Assembly: GCF_025506335.1 (NCBI RefSeq)
Contig: NZ_JANZYO010000002.1
Location: 358,221-422,220 of the forward strand
Length of the DNA: 64,000 bases
Reading direction: 5' to 3'
Origin: Mumia quercus
GTDB taxonomy: Bacteria > Actinomycetota > Actinomycetes > Propionibacteriales > Nocardioidaceae
Under the pieces are notes generated by a model, which saw nothing but the letters and a program-made list of their open reading frames with translations, was not told the DNA's origin and did not search any database. The translations under genes were made by a program, and so were the position numbers. Shown here one piece after another: positions 51,099 through 61,100 of the stretch. Position 1 is the first letter of the stretch, and every line of letters starts with the position of its first letter.

Positions 51099-54000
51099 GT
51101 GACCGAGCTGGACATCCGCCCCGTCGACGCCGCCACACCCGATCCCTCGCCGGCACCTGCCGCGTACGACCTGGCTGACCGCTACCGCGTCGGGTCCGGC
51201 CCGGTCCTCCTCACCGGAGTCCAGGCGATCGCACGTCTCCTCGTGGAGCAGCACGCGCACGACCGCCGCAACGGCCGCCGTACGGCGTCGTTCGTGTCCG
51301 GCTACCAGGGCAGCCCGCTCGGCGGCGTCGACCGCATGCTCGCCGACATGCCGGACGTGCTCGAGAAGCACGACATCCGCTTCGTCCCCGGGCTGAACGA
51401 GGAGCTCGCCGCCACCGCCGTGTGGGGCAGCCAGCAGCCGCTCGACCCGGCGGAGGCGACGCACGACGGTGTCGTCGGCTACTGGTACGGCAAGGCGCCC
51501 GGCGTCGATCGGGCGACCGACTCGCTGCGCCATGCGAACATGTACGGCGTCGACCCGCACGGTGGCGCCGTCATCCTCGCCGGCGACGACCCGGCCTCGA
51601 AGTCGTCCACCGTCCCGGCCGTGAGCGAGCGGACGCTCGCCGCGCTCGGCATCCCCGTCCTGTTCCCGCGCAACGCCGCCGAGGTCGTCTCGTACGGCCT
51701 GCACGCCGTCGCCCTGTCGCGCGCGTCCGGGTGCCTGGTCGGACTCAAGATCGTCGCCGACGTCGCGGACGGCTCGTGGGTCGTGGACCGAAGCGACGAG
51801 CAGTTCTCCCCCGTCGTCCCCGAGCTCGAGTGGGACGGCAAGCCCTGGTCGTACGCGCAGGCGCCGATGATCGTGAACCCCGACGCCATCGTCGGCGCCG
51901 AGGCGCAGCTCGTCGGCCCCCGTACGGCGATGGTGCACGCGTACGCGACGGCGAACGGGCTCAACACCGTCGACATCGACCCGCCGCACGCGACGACGGG
52001 ATTCATCGCCGCCGGCACGACGTACGACGCGCTGCGCCAGGCGTTCGTCGACCTCGGCGTCACCGACGACGCCCTTGCGGCGGCGGGCATCCGAGTGCTG
52101 CGCCTCGGACTCATCACCCCGGTCGAGCCGAGCGTCGTCGCACGCTTCGCCGAGGGCCTCGAGGAGATCGTGGTCGTCGAGGACAAGACGTCGTTCCTCG
52201 AGATGCAGGTGCGCGAGATCCTGTACGGCACGCCCGGCGCGCCGCGCGTGCTCGGCAAGAAGGACGCTGAGGGGCGCCCGCTCGTCCCGGCCGACGGCGA
52301 GGTCACGTCCGGCCGGTTGCTCGCGCCGCTGCGCCACGTCCTCGGCGACCGCGTCACCATCACGCCGCCCCGCCCGAAGACGATCGCGCTCCCGCTGCTC
52401 TCGGCGTCGCGCGCGCCGTACTTCTGCAGCGGCTGCCCCCACAACCGCTCCACCGCCGTACCCGAGGGCTCGCTCGCCGCGGGCGGGATCGGCTGCCACG
52501 TCATGGTGTCGATCTCTGGCCGCACGGACAGCGCGATCACCGGCTTCACCCAGATGGGTGGCGAGGGCAGCCAGTGGATCGGTCAGTCCGCGTTCACGCG
52601 CAGCGGCCACACGTTCCAGAACATCGGCGACGGCACGTACTTCCACTCCGGTCAGCTCGCCATCCAGGCCTGCATCGCCGCCGGCGTCAACATCACGTAC
52701 AAGATCCTCTACAACGACGTCGTCGCGATGACCGGTGCGCAGGACGCCCAGGGCGCGCTCACCGTCCCGCAGCTCACCCACAAGCTCAAGGACGAGGGCG
52801 TCGCGCGCGTCATCGTCGTGGCCGACGAGCCTCAGCGGCACCGCAAGCGCGCGCTCGCGAAGGGCACGCTCCTCATGCACCGCGATCGGCTCGACGAAGC
52901 GCAGCAGATCCTGCGCAACACCCCGGGCGTGACGGTCCTGATCTACGACCAGCACTGCGCCGCCGACGCGCGCCGCCAGCGCAAGCGGGGAACGCTCCCC
53001 GCCCGCAACACCCGCGTGGTCATCAACGAGGCCGTGTGCGAGGGCTGCGGCGACTGCGGCGTGAAGAGCAACTGCTTGTCGGTGCAGCCGGTCGACACCG
53101 AGTACGGGCGCAAGACGCGCATCGACCAGACGTCGTGCAACACCGACTACTCGTGCCTCGACGGCGACTGCCCGTCGTTCGTGACGGTGGAGGTCGACCC
53201 GACCCAACGCGCCCCTCGCCGCGAGACGCCGGCGCCCCCGGTCGTCGCCGAGCCGCTCGGCGCCTCCCTGCGCGGCACGTACGACGTGCTCATGGCCGGC
53301 ATCGGCGGCACGGGCATCCTCACCGTCAACCAGGTGCTCGCCACGGCAGCGCTGCGAGCGGGCTTCGACGCGGAGACGCTCGACCAGACCGGGCTGAGCC
53401 AGAAGGCAGGCCCCGTCACGGGCCACCTGCGGTTCTCCCCGCGCTCGACGTCGAGCGGGCTCGAGCCGTCGAACCGCCTCACTCCGCAGGGCGCCGACTG
53501 CGTCCTAGCCTTCGACCTCCTCGCGGCGACCTCGCCGAAGAACCTCTCGTACGGTGACCCGGCGACGACCGTCGCGGTCGCGTCGACGAGCAAGACGCCG
53601 ACGGGCGAGATGGTGTACGACGCGTCGGTCGGCTATCCCGAGACCGGCGAGCTGGTCGGGCGCCTCGAGGCCGTGACGCGCGACGTGATCACGCTGGACG
53701 CGCTGGAGGCGGCGGAGGAGCTGTTCGGCAGCACGACCACGGCGAACTTCCTCCTCGTCGGCGCCGCCTACCAGGCCGGTGTCCTCCCGATCCCCGCGAG
53801 CGCCATCGAGGAGGCCATCGGGCTCAACGGTGTCGCGGTCGATGCGAACGTCGCCGCCTTCCGCTGGGGACGCGTCGCCGTCGCCGACCCGGACGCTTTC
53901 GCGGCGGCGGCCACCCCGCGTACGGCCGAGGCCCCGCTGATCGAGGTCCCGGCGGTCGACGCGGCCGGCTTCTCCGACGAGGTACGTGCGCTAGTGGCGC

Positions 54001-54602
54001 GACGCGCGAGCGACCTGGTGAAGTTCCAGGGCATGGCGACCGCCGAGCGGTACGTCGCCCAGGTCGCCGCCGTCCGCGACGCCGAGCGGGCGGTCACCTC
54101 CGACGAGCGGCTGACGCAGGCGGTCGCGCGGTCGCTGTTCAAGCTCACCGCGTACAAGGACGAGTACGAGGTCGCGCGGCTGCTCACCGACTCCGCCTTC
54201 GCCGACGAGGTCGCACGCCAGGTGCCAGGCGGCTCCCGCATGACGTACAAGCTCCACCCGCCGGTCCTGAAGGCGATGGGACGAGACTCCAAGATCGGGT
54301 TCGCCCCGCGCTCGCACGTCGTGCTGCGGGGGCTCGCGCGGATGAAGGGCCTGCGCGGGACGCCGCTCGACCCCTTCGGATACGCCAAGGTGCGCAAGCT
54401 CGAGCGGCGCCTCGTGGCGCACTTCGAGAGCGTCGTCGGCGGGCTGCTGCGCACCCTCGACGCGGACTCGTACGAGCGCGCGGTGCGGATCGCCGAGCTG
54501 CCGGACCTCGTGCGCGGGTACGAGGACGTGAAGCTGCGCAACGTCGCCACGTACGTGGAGCGGCTGCGGGCCGAAGGCGTGCCGGTCGACGGCCTGGTCT
54601 GA
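51099..54602 (+). CDS. fused indolepyruvate ferredoxin oxidoreductase (IorA–IorB type)
   Basis: A 1,167-residue fusion. The N-terminal alpha part has SGYQGSPLGGVDRML and the thiamine-diphosphate region WIGQSAFTRSGHTFQNIGDG. A 4Fe-4S module (VCEGCGDCGVKSNCL, then SCNTDYSCLDGDCPSF) is followed by the gamma/beta domain from about 720 (DVLMAGIGGTGILTVNQVLA). It decarboxylates 2-oxo acids such as indolepyruvate or other aryl/branched pyruvates to acyl-CoA, reducing ferredoxin. GTG 51099 has AAGGAG seven bases upstream, preferred over the frame from 50964. The AsnC gene follows 13 bases later, consistent with amino-acid catabolism. Confidence 0.94.
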   Translation: MTELDIRPVDAATPDPSPAPAAYDLADRYRVGSGPVLLTGVQAIARLLVEQHAHDRRNGRRTASFVSGYQGSPLGGVDRMLADMPDVLEKHDIRFVPGLNEELAATAVWGSQQPLDPAEATHDGVVGYWYGKAPGVDRATDSLRHANMYGVDPHGGAVILAGDDPASKSSTVPAVSERTLAALGIPVLFPRNAAEVVSYGLHAVALSRASGCLVGLKIVADVADGSWVVDRSDEQFSPVVPELEWDGKPWSYAQAPMIVNPDAIVGAEAQLVGPRTAMVHAYATANGLNTVDIDPPHATTGFIAAGTTYDALRQAFVDLGVTDDALAAAGIRVLRLGLITPVEPSVVARFAEGLEEIVVVEDKTSFLEMQVREILYGTPGAPRVLGKKDAEGRPLVPADGEVTSGRLLAPLRHVLGDRVTITPPRPKTIALPLLSASRAPYFCSGCPHNRSTAVPEGSLAAGGIGCHVMVSISGRTDSAITGFTQMGGEGSQWIGQSAFTRSGHTFQNIGDGTYFHSGQLAIQACIAAGVNITYKILYNDVVAMTGAQDAQGALTVPQLTHKLKDEGVARVIVVADEPQRHRKRALAKGTLLMHRDRLDEAQQILRNTPGVTVLIYDQHCAADARRQRKRGTLPARNTRVVINEAVCEGCGDCGVKSNCLSVQPVDTEYGRKTRIDQTSCNTDYSCLDGDCPSFVTVEVDPTQRAPRRETPAPPVVAEPLGASLRGTYDVLMAGIGGTGILTVNQVLATAALRAGFDAETLDQTGLSQKAGPVTGHLRFSPRSTSSGLEPSNRLTPQGADCVLAFDLLAATSPKNLSYGDPATTVAVASTSKTPTGEMVYDASVGYPETGELVGRLEAVTRDVITLDALEAAEELFGSTTTANFLLVGAAYQAGVLPIPASAIEEAIGLNGVAVDANVAAFRWGRVAVADPDAFAAAATPRTAEAPLIEVPAVDAAGFSDEVRALVARRASDLVKFQGMATAERYVAQVAAVRDAERAVTSDERLTQAVARSLFKLTAYKDEYEVARLLTDSAFADEVARQVPGGSRMTYKLHPPVLKAMGRDSKIGFAPRSHVVLRGLARMKGLRGTPLDPFGYAKVRKLERRLVAHFESVVGGLLRTLDADSYERAVRIAELPDLVRGYEDVKLRNVATYVERLRAEGVPVDGLV

Positions 54603-54615
54603 CAAGATCGGGTCC

Positions 54616-55128
54616 GTGCCACGACTGGACCGCCTCGACGCCGAGATCATCGGGAGACTGACGCGCAACGCGCGCGCCGGGATCGTGGAGCTCGCGTCCG
54701 CGCTCGGCGTCGCCCGCAACACGGTCCAGGCGCGACTGAAGCGGCTGGAGGACTCGGGCGTCGTCCGCGGGTTCCGTCCGGACGTCGACCTGGAGGCGAT
54801 CGGCGTCCCGGTGCAGGCGTTCGTCGACGTGGAGCTCGACCAGCGGCGGATGGCGCACGTCGTGGAGGAGATCTCGCAGATCCCCGAGGTGCTCGAGATC
54901 ATCACGCAGGCCGGCCGCGAGGATCTGCGGGTCCGGGTCGCCGCGGTGACGCACGCGGAGCTGCAGGAGGTCGTCGTCCGGATCATCGACACCGACGGCG
55001 TCCGCCACACAACGTCGACGTTGGCGATCTCCACGCCGCTCCCCTATCGCGTGCAGCCGTTGCTCGAGAAGGTCACCCGCGAGACCGGCTACGGCCGCTC
55101 CAGCCCGCCCCCTCCGCTGGTCGAGTAG
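54616..55128 (+). CDS. Lrp/AsnC-family transcriptional regulator
   Basis: A 170-residue protein. RLDRLDAEIIGRLTRNARAG and ELASALGVARNTVQARLKRL form the helix-turn-helix, and a RAM ligand domain follows (VQAFVDVELDQRRMAHVVEE). It follows the 2-oxoacid oxidoreductase by 13 bases and probably responds to an aromatic or branched amino acid that feeds it. The last residues PLVE and the TAG stop lie inside a dispersed repeat, so the native C-terminus may have been replaced. Confidence 0.92.
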   Translation: MPRLDRLDAEIIGRLTRNARAGIVELASALGVARNTVQARLKRLEDSGVVRGFRPDVDLEAIGVPVQAFVDVELDQRRMAHVVEEISQIPEVLEIITQAGREDLRVRVAAVTHAELQEVVVRIIDTDGVRHTTSTLAISTPLPYRVQPLLEKVTRETGYGRSSPPPPLVE

Positions 55129-55163
55129 CGCCGAGCCGCTAGGCGAGGCGCGTATCGAGACCA
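55116..55163. repeat. dispersed palindromic repeat, copy 2 (overlaps asnC end)
   Basis: GCTGGTCGAGTAG at the left and CGTATCGAGACCA at the right, with core GAGCCGCTAGGCGAGG. It has the same family and orientation as the right half of unit A at 48624–48726. It supplies the stop codon of the AsnC-type gene and fills much of the gap to the methyltransferase. Confidence 0.82.
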
Positions 55164-55259
55164 CCCCCACCGCTTGCCAAACCAGCAACCCAACTTGGGA
55201 TTTCGGCACCCTCCCCCGCACCCTGGAGACAGCGCACCCACCCCGTCCCGAGGAGCAGC

Positions 55260-55910
55260 ATGTCGACCACCCACCAGGACCAGCCGACCGACCCGACCGA
55301 GTTCTGGGAGCAGCGCTACGGCGGCTCCGACCGGGTCTGGAGCGGCAACCCCAACCCGCTGCTCGTCCGCGAGGTCGCGGACCTCACGCCGGGCAGCGCG
55401 CTCGAGCTCGGCTGCGGCGAGGGCGCCGACGCGGTGTGGCTGGCGACCCAGGGCTGGACCGTCACCGGCGTCGACATCTCGCAGACCGCACTCGACCGCG
55501 CCGCCGCGCACGCCGCTGACGCCGGCGTCGCCGACCGTACGACCTGGGAGCGGCACGAGCTCGGGACGACCTTCCCCGACGGCACGTACGACCTGGTGAG
55601 CGCGCAGTTCCTCCAGTCCCCCGTCGCACTCGACCAGGACGGCATCCTGAGGCGGGCCGCGCAGGCCGTGGCGCCCGGCGGCACTCTTCTCGTGGTCATG
55701 CACGGCGGCTGGCCGTCGTGGGCGGGCGCGCACGAGCACCCGGTGCCGGACGCGCGGTTCCCCACGCTCGACGAGGTGCTCACCGCGCTCGACCTGCCGG
55801 CGGACGAGTGGAGCCACGTCACGGTCGAGGCCGTCGAGAGCGCCTCGACCTCGCCTGACGGTCGTACGGGGACGCGGGTCGACAACGTGTGGCGGCTGCA
55901 GCGCCGCTAG
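55260..55910 (+). CDS. class I SAM-dependent methyltransferase
   Basis: The 216-residue enzyme begins DPTEFWEQRYGGSDRVWSGN and carries SALELGCGEGADAVWLA (motif I), VTGVDISQTALDRA (motif II) and PDGTYDLVSAQFLQSP (motif IV). This W-x(n)-W-S-G-x-P start is typical of the thiopurine-methyltransferase/TehB-like group, which methylates small thiols, metalloids or other molecules. The 131-base upstream gap holds a repeat and GAGGAGCAGC just before the ATG. No linked gene clarifies the substrate. Confidence 0.9.
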   Translation: MSTTHQDQPTDPTEFWEQRYGGSDRVWSGNPNPLLVREVADLTPGSALELGCGEGADAVWLATQGWTVTGVDISQTALDRAAAHAADAGVADRTTWERHELGTTFPDGTYDLVSAQFLQSPVALDQDGILRRAAQAVAPGGTLLVVMHGGWPSWAGAHEHPVPDARFPTLDEVLTALDLPADEWSHVTVEAVESASTSPDGRTGTRVDNVWRLQRR

Positions 55911-55928
55911 TCGCCACGCCTTCTCCAT

Positions 55929-55938
55929 TGTGTACACA
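55929..55938. promoter_or_regulatory. TGTGTACACA palindrome upstream of the toxin–antitoxin pair
   Basis: A perfect 10-bp palindrome 17 bases upstream of the antitoxin ATG, followed by TAATCT, which could be a -10 element. Antitoxins of the Phd/YefM type autorepress through such palindromes. Confidence 0.55.
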
Positions 55939-55955
55939 GTTGCTAATCTGGCGCT

Positions 55956-56219
55956 ATGGACACCATCAGCGGGGAAGTCTCCACTCGTGAGCTGCGCGCC
56001 GGCCTCCAAGAGGTGATCGGGCGTGCCGCCTACGGTCACGAGCGCGTCGCGATCACCCGGCACGGGAAGGTGACGGCGGTCGTCATCAGCGTGGAGGACC
56101 TTGAGGCGCTGGAGGCGTTCGAGATGGCTCGCGACGTCGCCGAGCTCCGGGCCGCGAAGGCAGACGACGACGGCGAACGCGTCTCGCTCGACGCCCTTCG
56201 CGCCGAGCTCACCGAGTGA
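55956..56219 (+). CDS. Phd/YefM-family antitoxin
   Basis: An 87-residue protein with the Phd/YefM N-terminal DNA-binding fold: VSTRELRAGLQEVIGRAAYG, ERVAITRHGKVTAVVISVED and LEALEAFEMA. The acidic tail ALRAELTE should wrap and inhibit the toxin encoded next, to which it is coupled by a GTGA overlap at 56216–56219. It probably represses its own operon at the palindrome at 55929–55938. Confidence 0.92.
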   Translation: MDTISGEVSTRELRAGLQEVIGRAAYGHERVAITRHGKVTAVVISVEDLEALEAFEMARDVAELRAAKADDDGERVSLDALRAELTE

Positions 56220-56479
56220 GCCGCTACCGGGTCGAGCTCACCGGCGCGGCCGCGAAGCAGATCCGGCGGCTCGATCCGGCGGCCCAGCGACGAGTGCTCG
56301 CCGCACTCACACGGCTTGAAGTCGATCCCCGGCCCGCCGGCGTCAAGAAGCTCACCGGCTTCGACGACGCGTGGCGCATCCGGATCGGCGACTACCGCGT
56401 CCTGTACGAGATCAGCGACAAGACCGTCCTTGTCACGGTCTTCCGCGTCGCCCACCGGCGTGAGGCGTACGGGCGCTGA
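56216..56479 (+). CDS. RelE/ParE-superfamily toxin
   Basis: An 87-residue RelE-fold protein: YRVELTGAAAKQIRRLDPAA, KLTGFDDAWRIRIGDYRVLY and VTVFRVAHRREAY. The DYRVLYEI and C-terminal HRREAYGR are typical of RelE mRNA interferases that cleave mRNA in the ribosomal A site. It starts with GTG inside the antitoxin stop. It lies about 1.2 kb before tRNA-Lys and the putative island, and converges on an esterase gene with a 9-base gap. Confidence 0.92.
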   Translation: MSRYRVELTGAAAKQIRRLDPAAQRRVLAALTRLEVDPRPAGVKKLTGFDDAWRIRIGDYRVLYEISDKTVLVTVFRVAHRREAYGR

Positions 56480-56488
56480 AGGGGTACC

Positions 56489-57553
56489 TCAGCCCGAGAC
56501 CGCCTTCTCGATCGCCTGCGCCGCTCGCAGTGTCGCCTCGTACGCGCGCGGGCTGACGCCGGTGATGTTGATGAAGGCGTGGATGAGGTCGCCCTCGCGG
56601 GCGAGCTCGGTCGGGACTCCTGCCTCCTCGAGCCGGCGCGCGTATGCGATGCCCTCGTCGCGCAGCGGGTCGAACCCGGCCACCGCCACGTACGCGGGCG
56701 CGGCGCCGCTCAGGTCCCCGGCCAGCAGCGGTGACACCCGCGGGTCCAGCGCGTCGGCAGGGTCGGCGAGGTAGCGCTCGCGGTACCAGTCCATCTGCCG
56801 CTCCGTCAGGAAGAACCCGTCACGGAACTCCTCGTACGAGGGGTGCTTCGTGGACAGGTCTGTGACGGGGAAGAACAGCAGCTGGAGGCACGGCTCGACG
56901 GCGGCACCGCGCAGCTCGAGCGCGAGGACGGCGCTGATGTTGCCGCCCGCGCTGTCGCCCGCGACGACGATCCGTGCCGGGTCGAGACCCCAGGCGGGCG
57001 CCTGCGCGACGGCGAAGTCCCAGGCGGCCAGCCCGTCGTCGATCGCCGCGGGGAACGGGTGCTCCGGCGCGAGGCGGTAGTCGACCGACAGCACGTCGAC
57101 GCCCGCGTGCAGCGCGAGGAACCGTACGGCGGAGTCCGTGCTCACGCGGCTGCCGAGGACCCAGCCGCCGCCGTGGAAGTACACGACGAGGCCACGCGAC
57201 TCCCCCGCCTTCGCGCGGTATCGCGTTGCCGGGATCGTGCCGTGCGGCGCCGGGATGAGCAGGTCCTCCTCGACCGCGAACGGCGGGAACGTGTCGGCGA
57301 AGACGAGCGCCTCCTCCTCGATCTGGCGGCGCGCGGCGTCGAGCGGTTTGGTCGAGAAGTCGGAGCCGGGGATGCGGTTGAGGACGCCCAGCGCGGCCGC
57401 GATCTCGGGCGCGAGCCGCTCGCCGTCCCGGTTGACGGGGGCGTTCGCGCCGAGGCGTTGGACCGTACGACGCGGAAGGCGGGCGAAGCCGCGGATCGCC
57501 GCCCTCTCGAGCCGCAGCGGGACGGACAGGGTGCGCGAGGTAGCGTCGCTCAT
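56489..57553 (-). CDS. alpha/beta hydrolase, hormone-sensitive-lipase family esterase
   Basis: The 354-residue protein has the oxyanion motif VVYFHGGGWVLGS, the nucleophile elbow VVAGDSAGGNISAV, and then FDPLRDEGIAYARRL (Asp) with GDLIHAFINITG (His) completing the triad. This is the bacterial HSL (family IV) carboxylesterase type, acting on short or medium acyl esters, with a long helical cap of about 90 residues at the N-terminus. It has no signal peptide. The gene is not obviously part of an operon. Confidence 0.92.
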   Translation of the reverse strand: MSDATSRTLSVPLRLERAAIRGFARLPRRTVQRLGANAPVNRDGERLAPEIAAALGVLNRIPGSDFSTKPLDAARRQIEEEALVFADTFPPFAVEEDLLIPAPHGTIPATRYRAKAGESRGLVVYFHGGGWVLGSRVSTDSAVRFLALHAGVDVLSVDYRLAPEHPFPAAIDDGLAAWDFAVAQAPAWGLDPARIVVAGDSAGGNISAVLALELRGAAVEPCLQLLFFPVTDLSTKHPSYEEFRDGFFLTERQMDWYRERYLADPADALDPRVSPLLAGDLSGAAPAYVAVAGFDPLRDEGIAYARRLEEAGVPTELAREGDLIHAFINITGVSPRAYEATLRAAQAIEKAVSG

Positions 57554-57692
57554 GGGGCTCCTTCGGGGGCGGATACGGCATCCTCGCAGGCCGGGACGCG
57601 GGTCGGAAGTGAAACCGACCCCCTCGATGCGAACCGGTTGGGCACCCCTGATAGAGTTCCTACTGCTTCGAGCGACGGCTCGGAAGCACCAC

Positions 57693-57765
<73 letters not shown>

Positions 57766-57771
57766 CCACCC

Positions 57772-57808
57772 ACGAAGGCCAGGCATCACGATGATGCCTG
57801 GCCTTCGT
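57772..57808 (+). terminator. terminator after tRNA-Lys
   Basis: CGAAGGCCAGGCATCA and TGATGCCTGGCCTTCG form a perfect 16-bp stem around CGA, 7 bases after the tRNA. It has no T-run but is very stable. Confidence 0.75.
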
Positions 57809-57820
57809 CGTACGTGCGCT

Positions 57821-57849
57821 GGCTGAGCGAGCGAAGCGAGTCGAAACCA
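57821..57849. repeat. GAGCGAAGCGAG-type palindromic fragment
   Basis: GGCTGAGCGAGCGAAGCGAG followed by TCGAAACCA is a cousin of the dispersed repeats at 46–55 kb but a distinct sequence. It is the last chromosome-like element before the composition change; the remaining 350 bases to 58197 hold no gene that I can support. Confidence 0.55.
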
Positions 57850-58197
57850 CCAGCTTCAGGGCAGGCTCGCGACTGATGGCGAGCACGAGACCGCTGAACC
57901 CCAGACCGGGCCCGACAGGGTCCGCTTGCAGAAGCTGTCGCAGTCAGCCGAACCGCGTCACTCCGCCCATTTTGACGCGGGTGCACGCCGCCCAGAGGGA
58001 TTCACACCCGTGCCCCGCGCAGGTTGTCCGGAGAGGCATATGCGCACAAGCTCGACCACGTGCCTTCCCGCTTCTCCTGGTTGCCCGCGGTGTCACTGAG
58101 CGGTTGAAGCGATCAGGCCCGAGTTCCCGGGTCTAGCTTCCGACGCTAGCTAGCATAATTATGTGACCGCAGTTGAACTTGACCGGCCGGGCAGACC

Positions 58198-61100
58198 GTG
58201 ACTCGACCTGGATACGTCGATCGCAGCAAGCTGCAGAACTGGGCAGATGCGCGCTCATCGCAGTCCGAGTTTCCGCGTCTGGTGCGGCGCCTCGTCCTCG
58301 AGACCACGCCGGGCCTGCTGGAACTCGGTATGCCCGCTGGCGAGGGCGTTGCAGCGGGCGATTGGGATGGTTCTATCCGAACGACGGAAGCGACCGCGTG
58401 GGTTCCTGAAGGCCTGTCCGTCTGGGAGCTGTCAGTCAACTCGAGCCCAAACAAGAAGGCGGACGAGGACTACGCCAAGCGGGCCGACACCCCGGATGGC
58501 ACGGCAAGCGGAGACTGCACCTACGTCGAAGCGATCTTGCGGCCGTGGACTGCCCGCGCATCTTGGGCGACGGGTAAGCGTGGCGACAAGGTCTGGATGG
58601 ACGTTAAGGCACTGGGTCTGGATGACATTGAGACGTGGCTCGAAGCAGCGCCCGTCACGTGGGCATGGCTTTCCGAGGAGCTAGGACTTTCGCCACACGG
58701 CCTCCGAACCGGTTCGACGTGGTGGCGCGACTGGGCGGCCCAAACGAATCCGGCATTGACACCGGAAGTCGTGCTCGGGGGCCGAACAGATGCCGCGCAG
58801 GACCTTGAGGACCGCCTGGCTTCGTCCGGGTCGATCACGACTGTCGCCGGCGCGTCAATGGAAGAGGTCTGCGCGTTCGTCGCTGCGGTCGCCGTGAACC
58901 GCGACGAGCAGGGCAAGGGACAGATGCTCGCTCGACTCGCATTCGTCGACGACTTGTCCGCATGGAGGCAGTTGACCGCCTCATCTCAGCCGCTCGTCCT
59001 AGTCCCTCGCACGCCCGAACTGGCGAGCGAGATTCCGACCGGAACAGTCCACAGTCTCTGCGTGCCGGTCCTCGCCGAGGAAGGCGCGGACGTCATAGTC
59101 CCCCCGTTGGACCCCTCCGAGGTGGCAGCCGCGCTGAAGACCGCGGGGATCGCGGACAGCGAGAAGGCCAACACACTCGGCAGACTCGGACGTCGCAGCT
59201 TGACCGCCTTGCGTCGAAACATCGCCGTGAAGGCCGCACTCCACCGGCCGACGTGGGCAGACGCAGCTCCCTCACGGAACTTCCGATCGATCCTCCTGGC
59301 TGGCTCGTGGGGAGACAACGCAGCAGGCGACCGTTCGATAGTCGAGGCGCTGACCGGGGATGACTACGAGACGTTCAGGGAGTCGATAGCAGGCATCGTC
59401 AATAATCCCACCGATCCGCTAGCGATCTTGACCGACGGAGCATGGCATCTCGTCTCAGCCGTAGATGCCTGGATACTGCTGGGGCCAAAGCTGACGTACG
59501 ACGACATGCAGCGATTCGAGACCGTTGTTGAGTTGGTATTGGCCGAGGGGGACCCGTCCCTCGACCTGCCGCGCGACCAGCGCTGGCGAGCATCGATCGA
59601 CGGCAAGACCCGACGCTATACAGGCGATCTCCGTCGCGGCCTCGCTCAATCGCTGGCACTGCTTGGCGTGTACGGCGGGACAGTCACTTGGTCTGGAGGT
59701 GCATCGGGCTCAGCGTTCGCCAACTACATAGTCAGAAAGCTGCTGGAGTGGGCGTCGGCAGACTCCACAGGACGAGCCTGGCACTCACTCGCCGACATCT
59801 TGCCGCTGCTGGCTGAGGCTGGGCCAGAGTCGTTCCTCGATGCCGTGAGCGCGGCAGCTGCGGGCGACGAGCCCCTGTTGGCGACCATGTTTCAAGACAG
59901 CACCGACGAATCCGGCCTCTTCTCCGGCGGCACTCCTCACACCAATCTGCTGTGGGCTCTCGAGTGCGTGTCCTGGTGTCCGGACTACTTCGGACGTGCG
60001 GTCGCTCTCCTTGCACGTCTCGATGAGATCGATCCCGGCGGCCGAATGTCCAACCGCCCGGCTGCGTCGCTCGCTGCGATCTATCGACCGTGGCACCCGG
60101 ACTCGTCTGTCGATCCCGATCGACGCCTCGCGGTGCTCGACACCTTGCGTCGCAGGTATCCTGGCGCCGCGTGGAAGCTAGAGTGCAGCATGCTTCCCGA
60201 GAGCCATGGCGGGACTCACTTTCCGATCAGCGCGCCGACCTTCCGGACCTGGAAGCCAGACCAGCAGTCGGTGACGTATGGCCAGATATGGAAGATGACT
60301 ACCGCGGCAGTCGAGCGCTGCATCGAGGACGCGGGCCCAGACGCTGAGCGGTGGGCAGTACTCCTTGATCACACCTCAGCGATGCCGCCAGCGGATCGAG
60401 AGCGTGTCGTGGCGGCACTCCATGCGCTCGCCGACGAGTCTGAGCTTTCAGCTGACTTCCGGGACTCGGTGTGGCGGAGGTTGGTCGACGTCATCGGGCG
60501 TCATCGAGAGTTCGTGGATGCCGCCTGGTCACTGCCTGATGAAGAGCTGGCCAAGTTCGACGCACTAGCGACCCGCTATCAGCCCGAGTCTGCCTATCTC
60601 CGACTAGTCGGCCTATTCCAGTCACACACGCCTTACATCGGCGCTCGTCGATTGGAGGACCACGAGGGCTTTGAACGCGAACTTGGGCGCCAACGCGTCG
60701 AAGCGATAAAGGAGATCGAAGCCGAGGGCGGGTTCGACGCCATCACGAAGCTGGCACGCGATGCGACCGTGTACGGCGCCGTCGCCATTGCCCTTGCGAA
60801 CGTTGGCTCGTCGCATGACGAAGAACTCATTGCTTGGTTGGCGATCGAGGGTGCAGACGATCTCGCCGAGACCGCGATGTCGTACTTTTCAGCCCGCTAC
60901 GCGCTCGAAGGGTTCGACCTCATAACGGGCCTCCTCGCACGGGACGACCTCACGATCGAGCAGAGGGCCCGGCTTCTTCTGGTTGCACGAGGGGACCTCA
61001 CGGAAGCGTGGGCGTTAGCTTCTGCGGACCAGGAACTTGAGACTCGTTACTGGACGGCGTTCCAGCCGCTCGGATTGGGTCACGACTTCGACAAGCTCGA

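Noticed and set aside
57786-58136. Small frames in the gap after tRNA-Lys
   Set aside because: They overlap the terminator hairpin and a repeat fragment, are Arg/Ser/Pro-rich, and have no Shine-Dalgarno or family resemblance.
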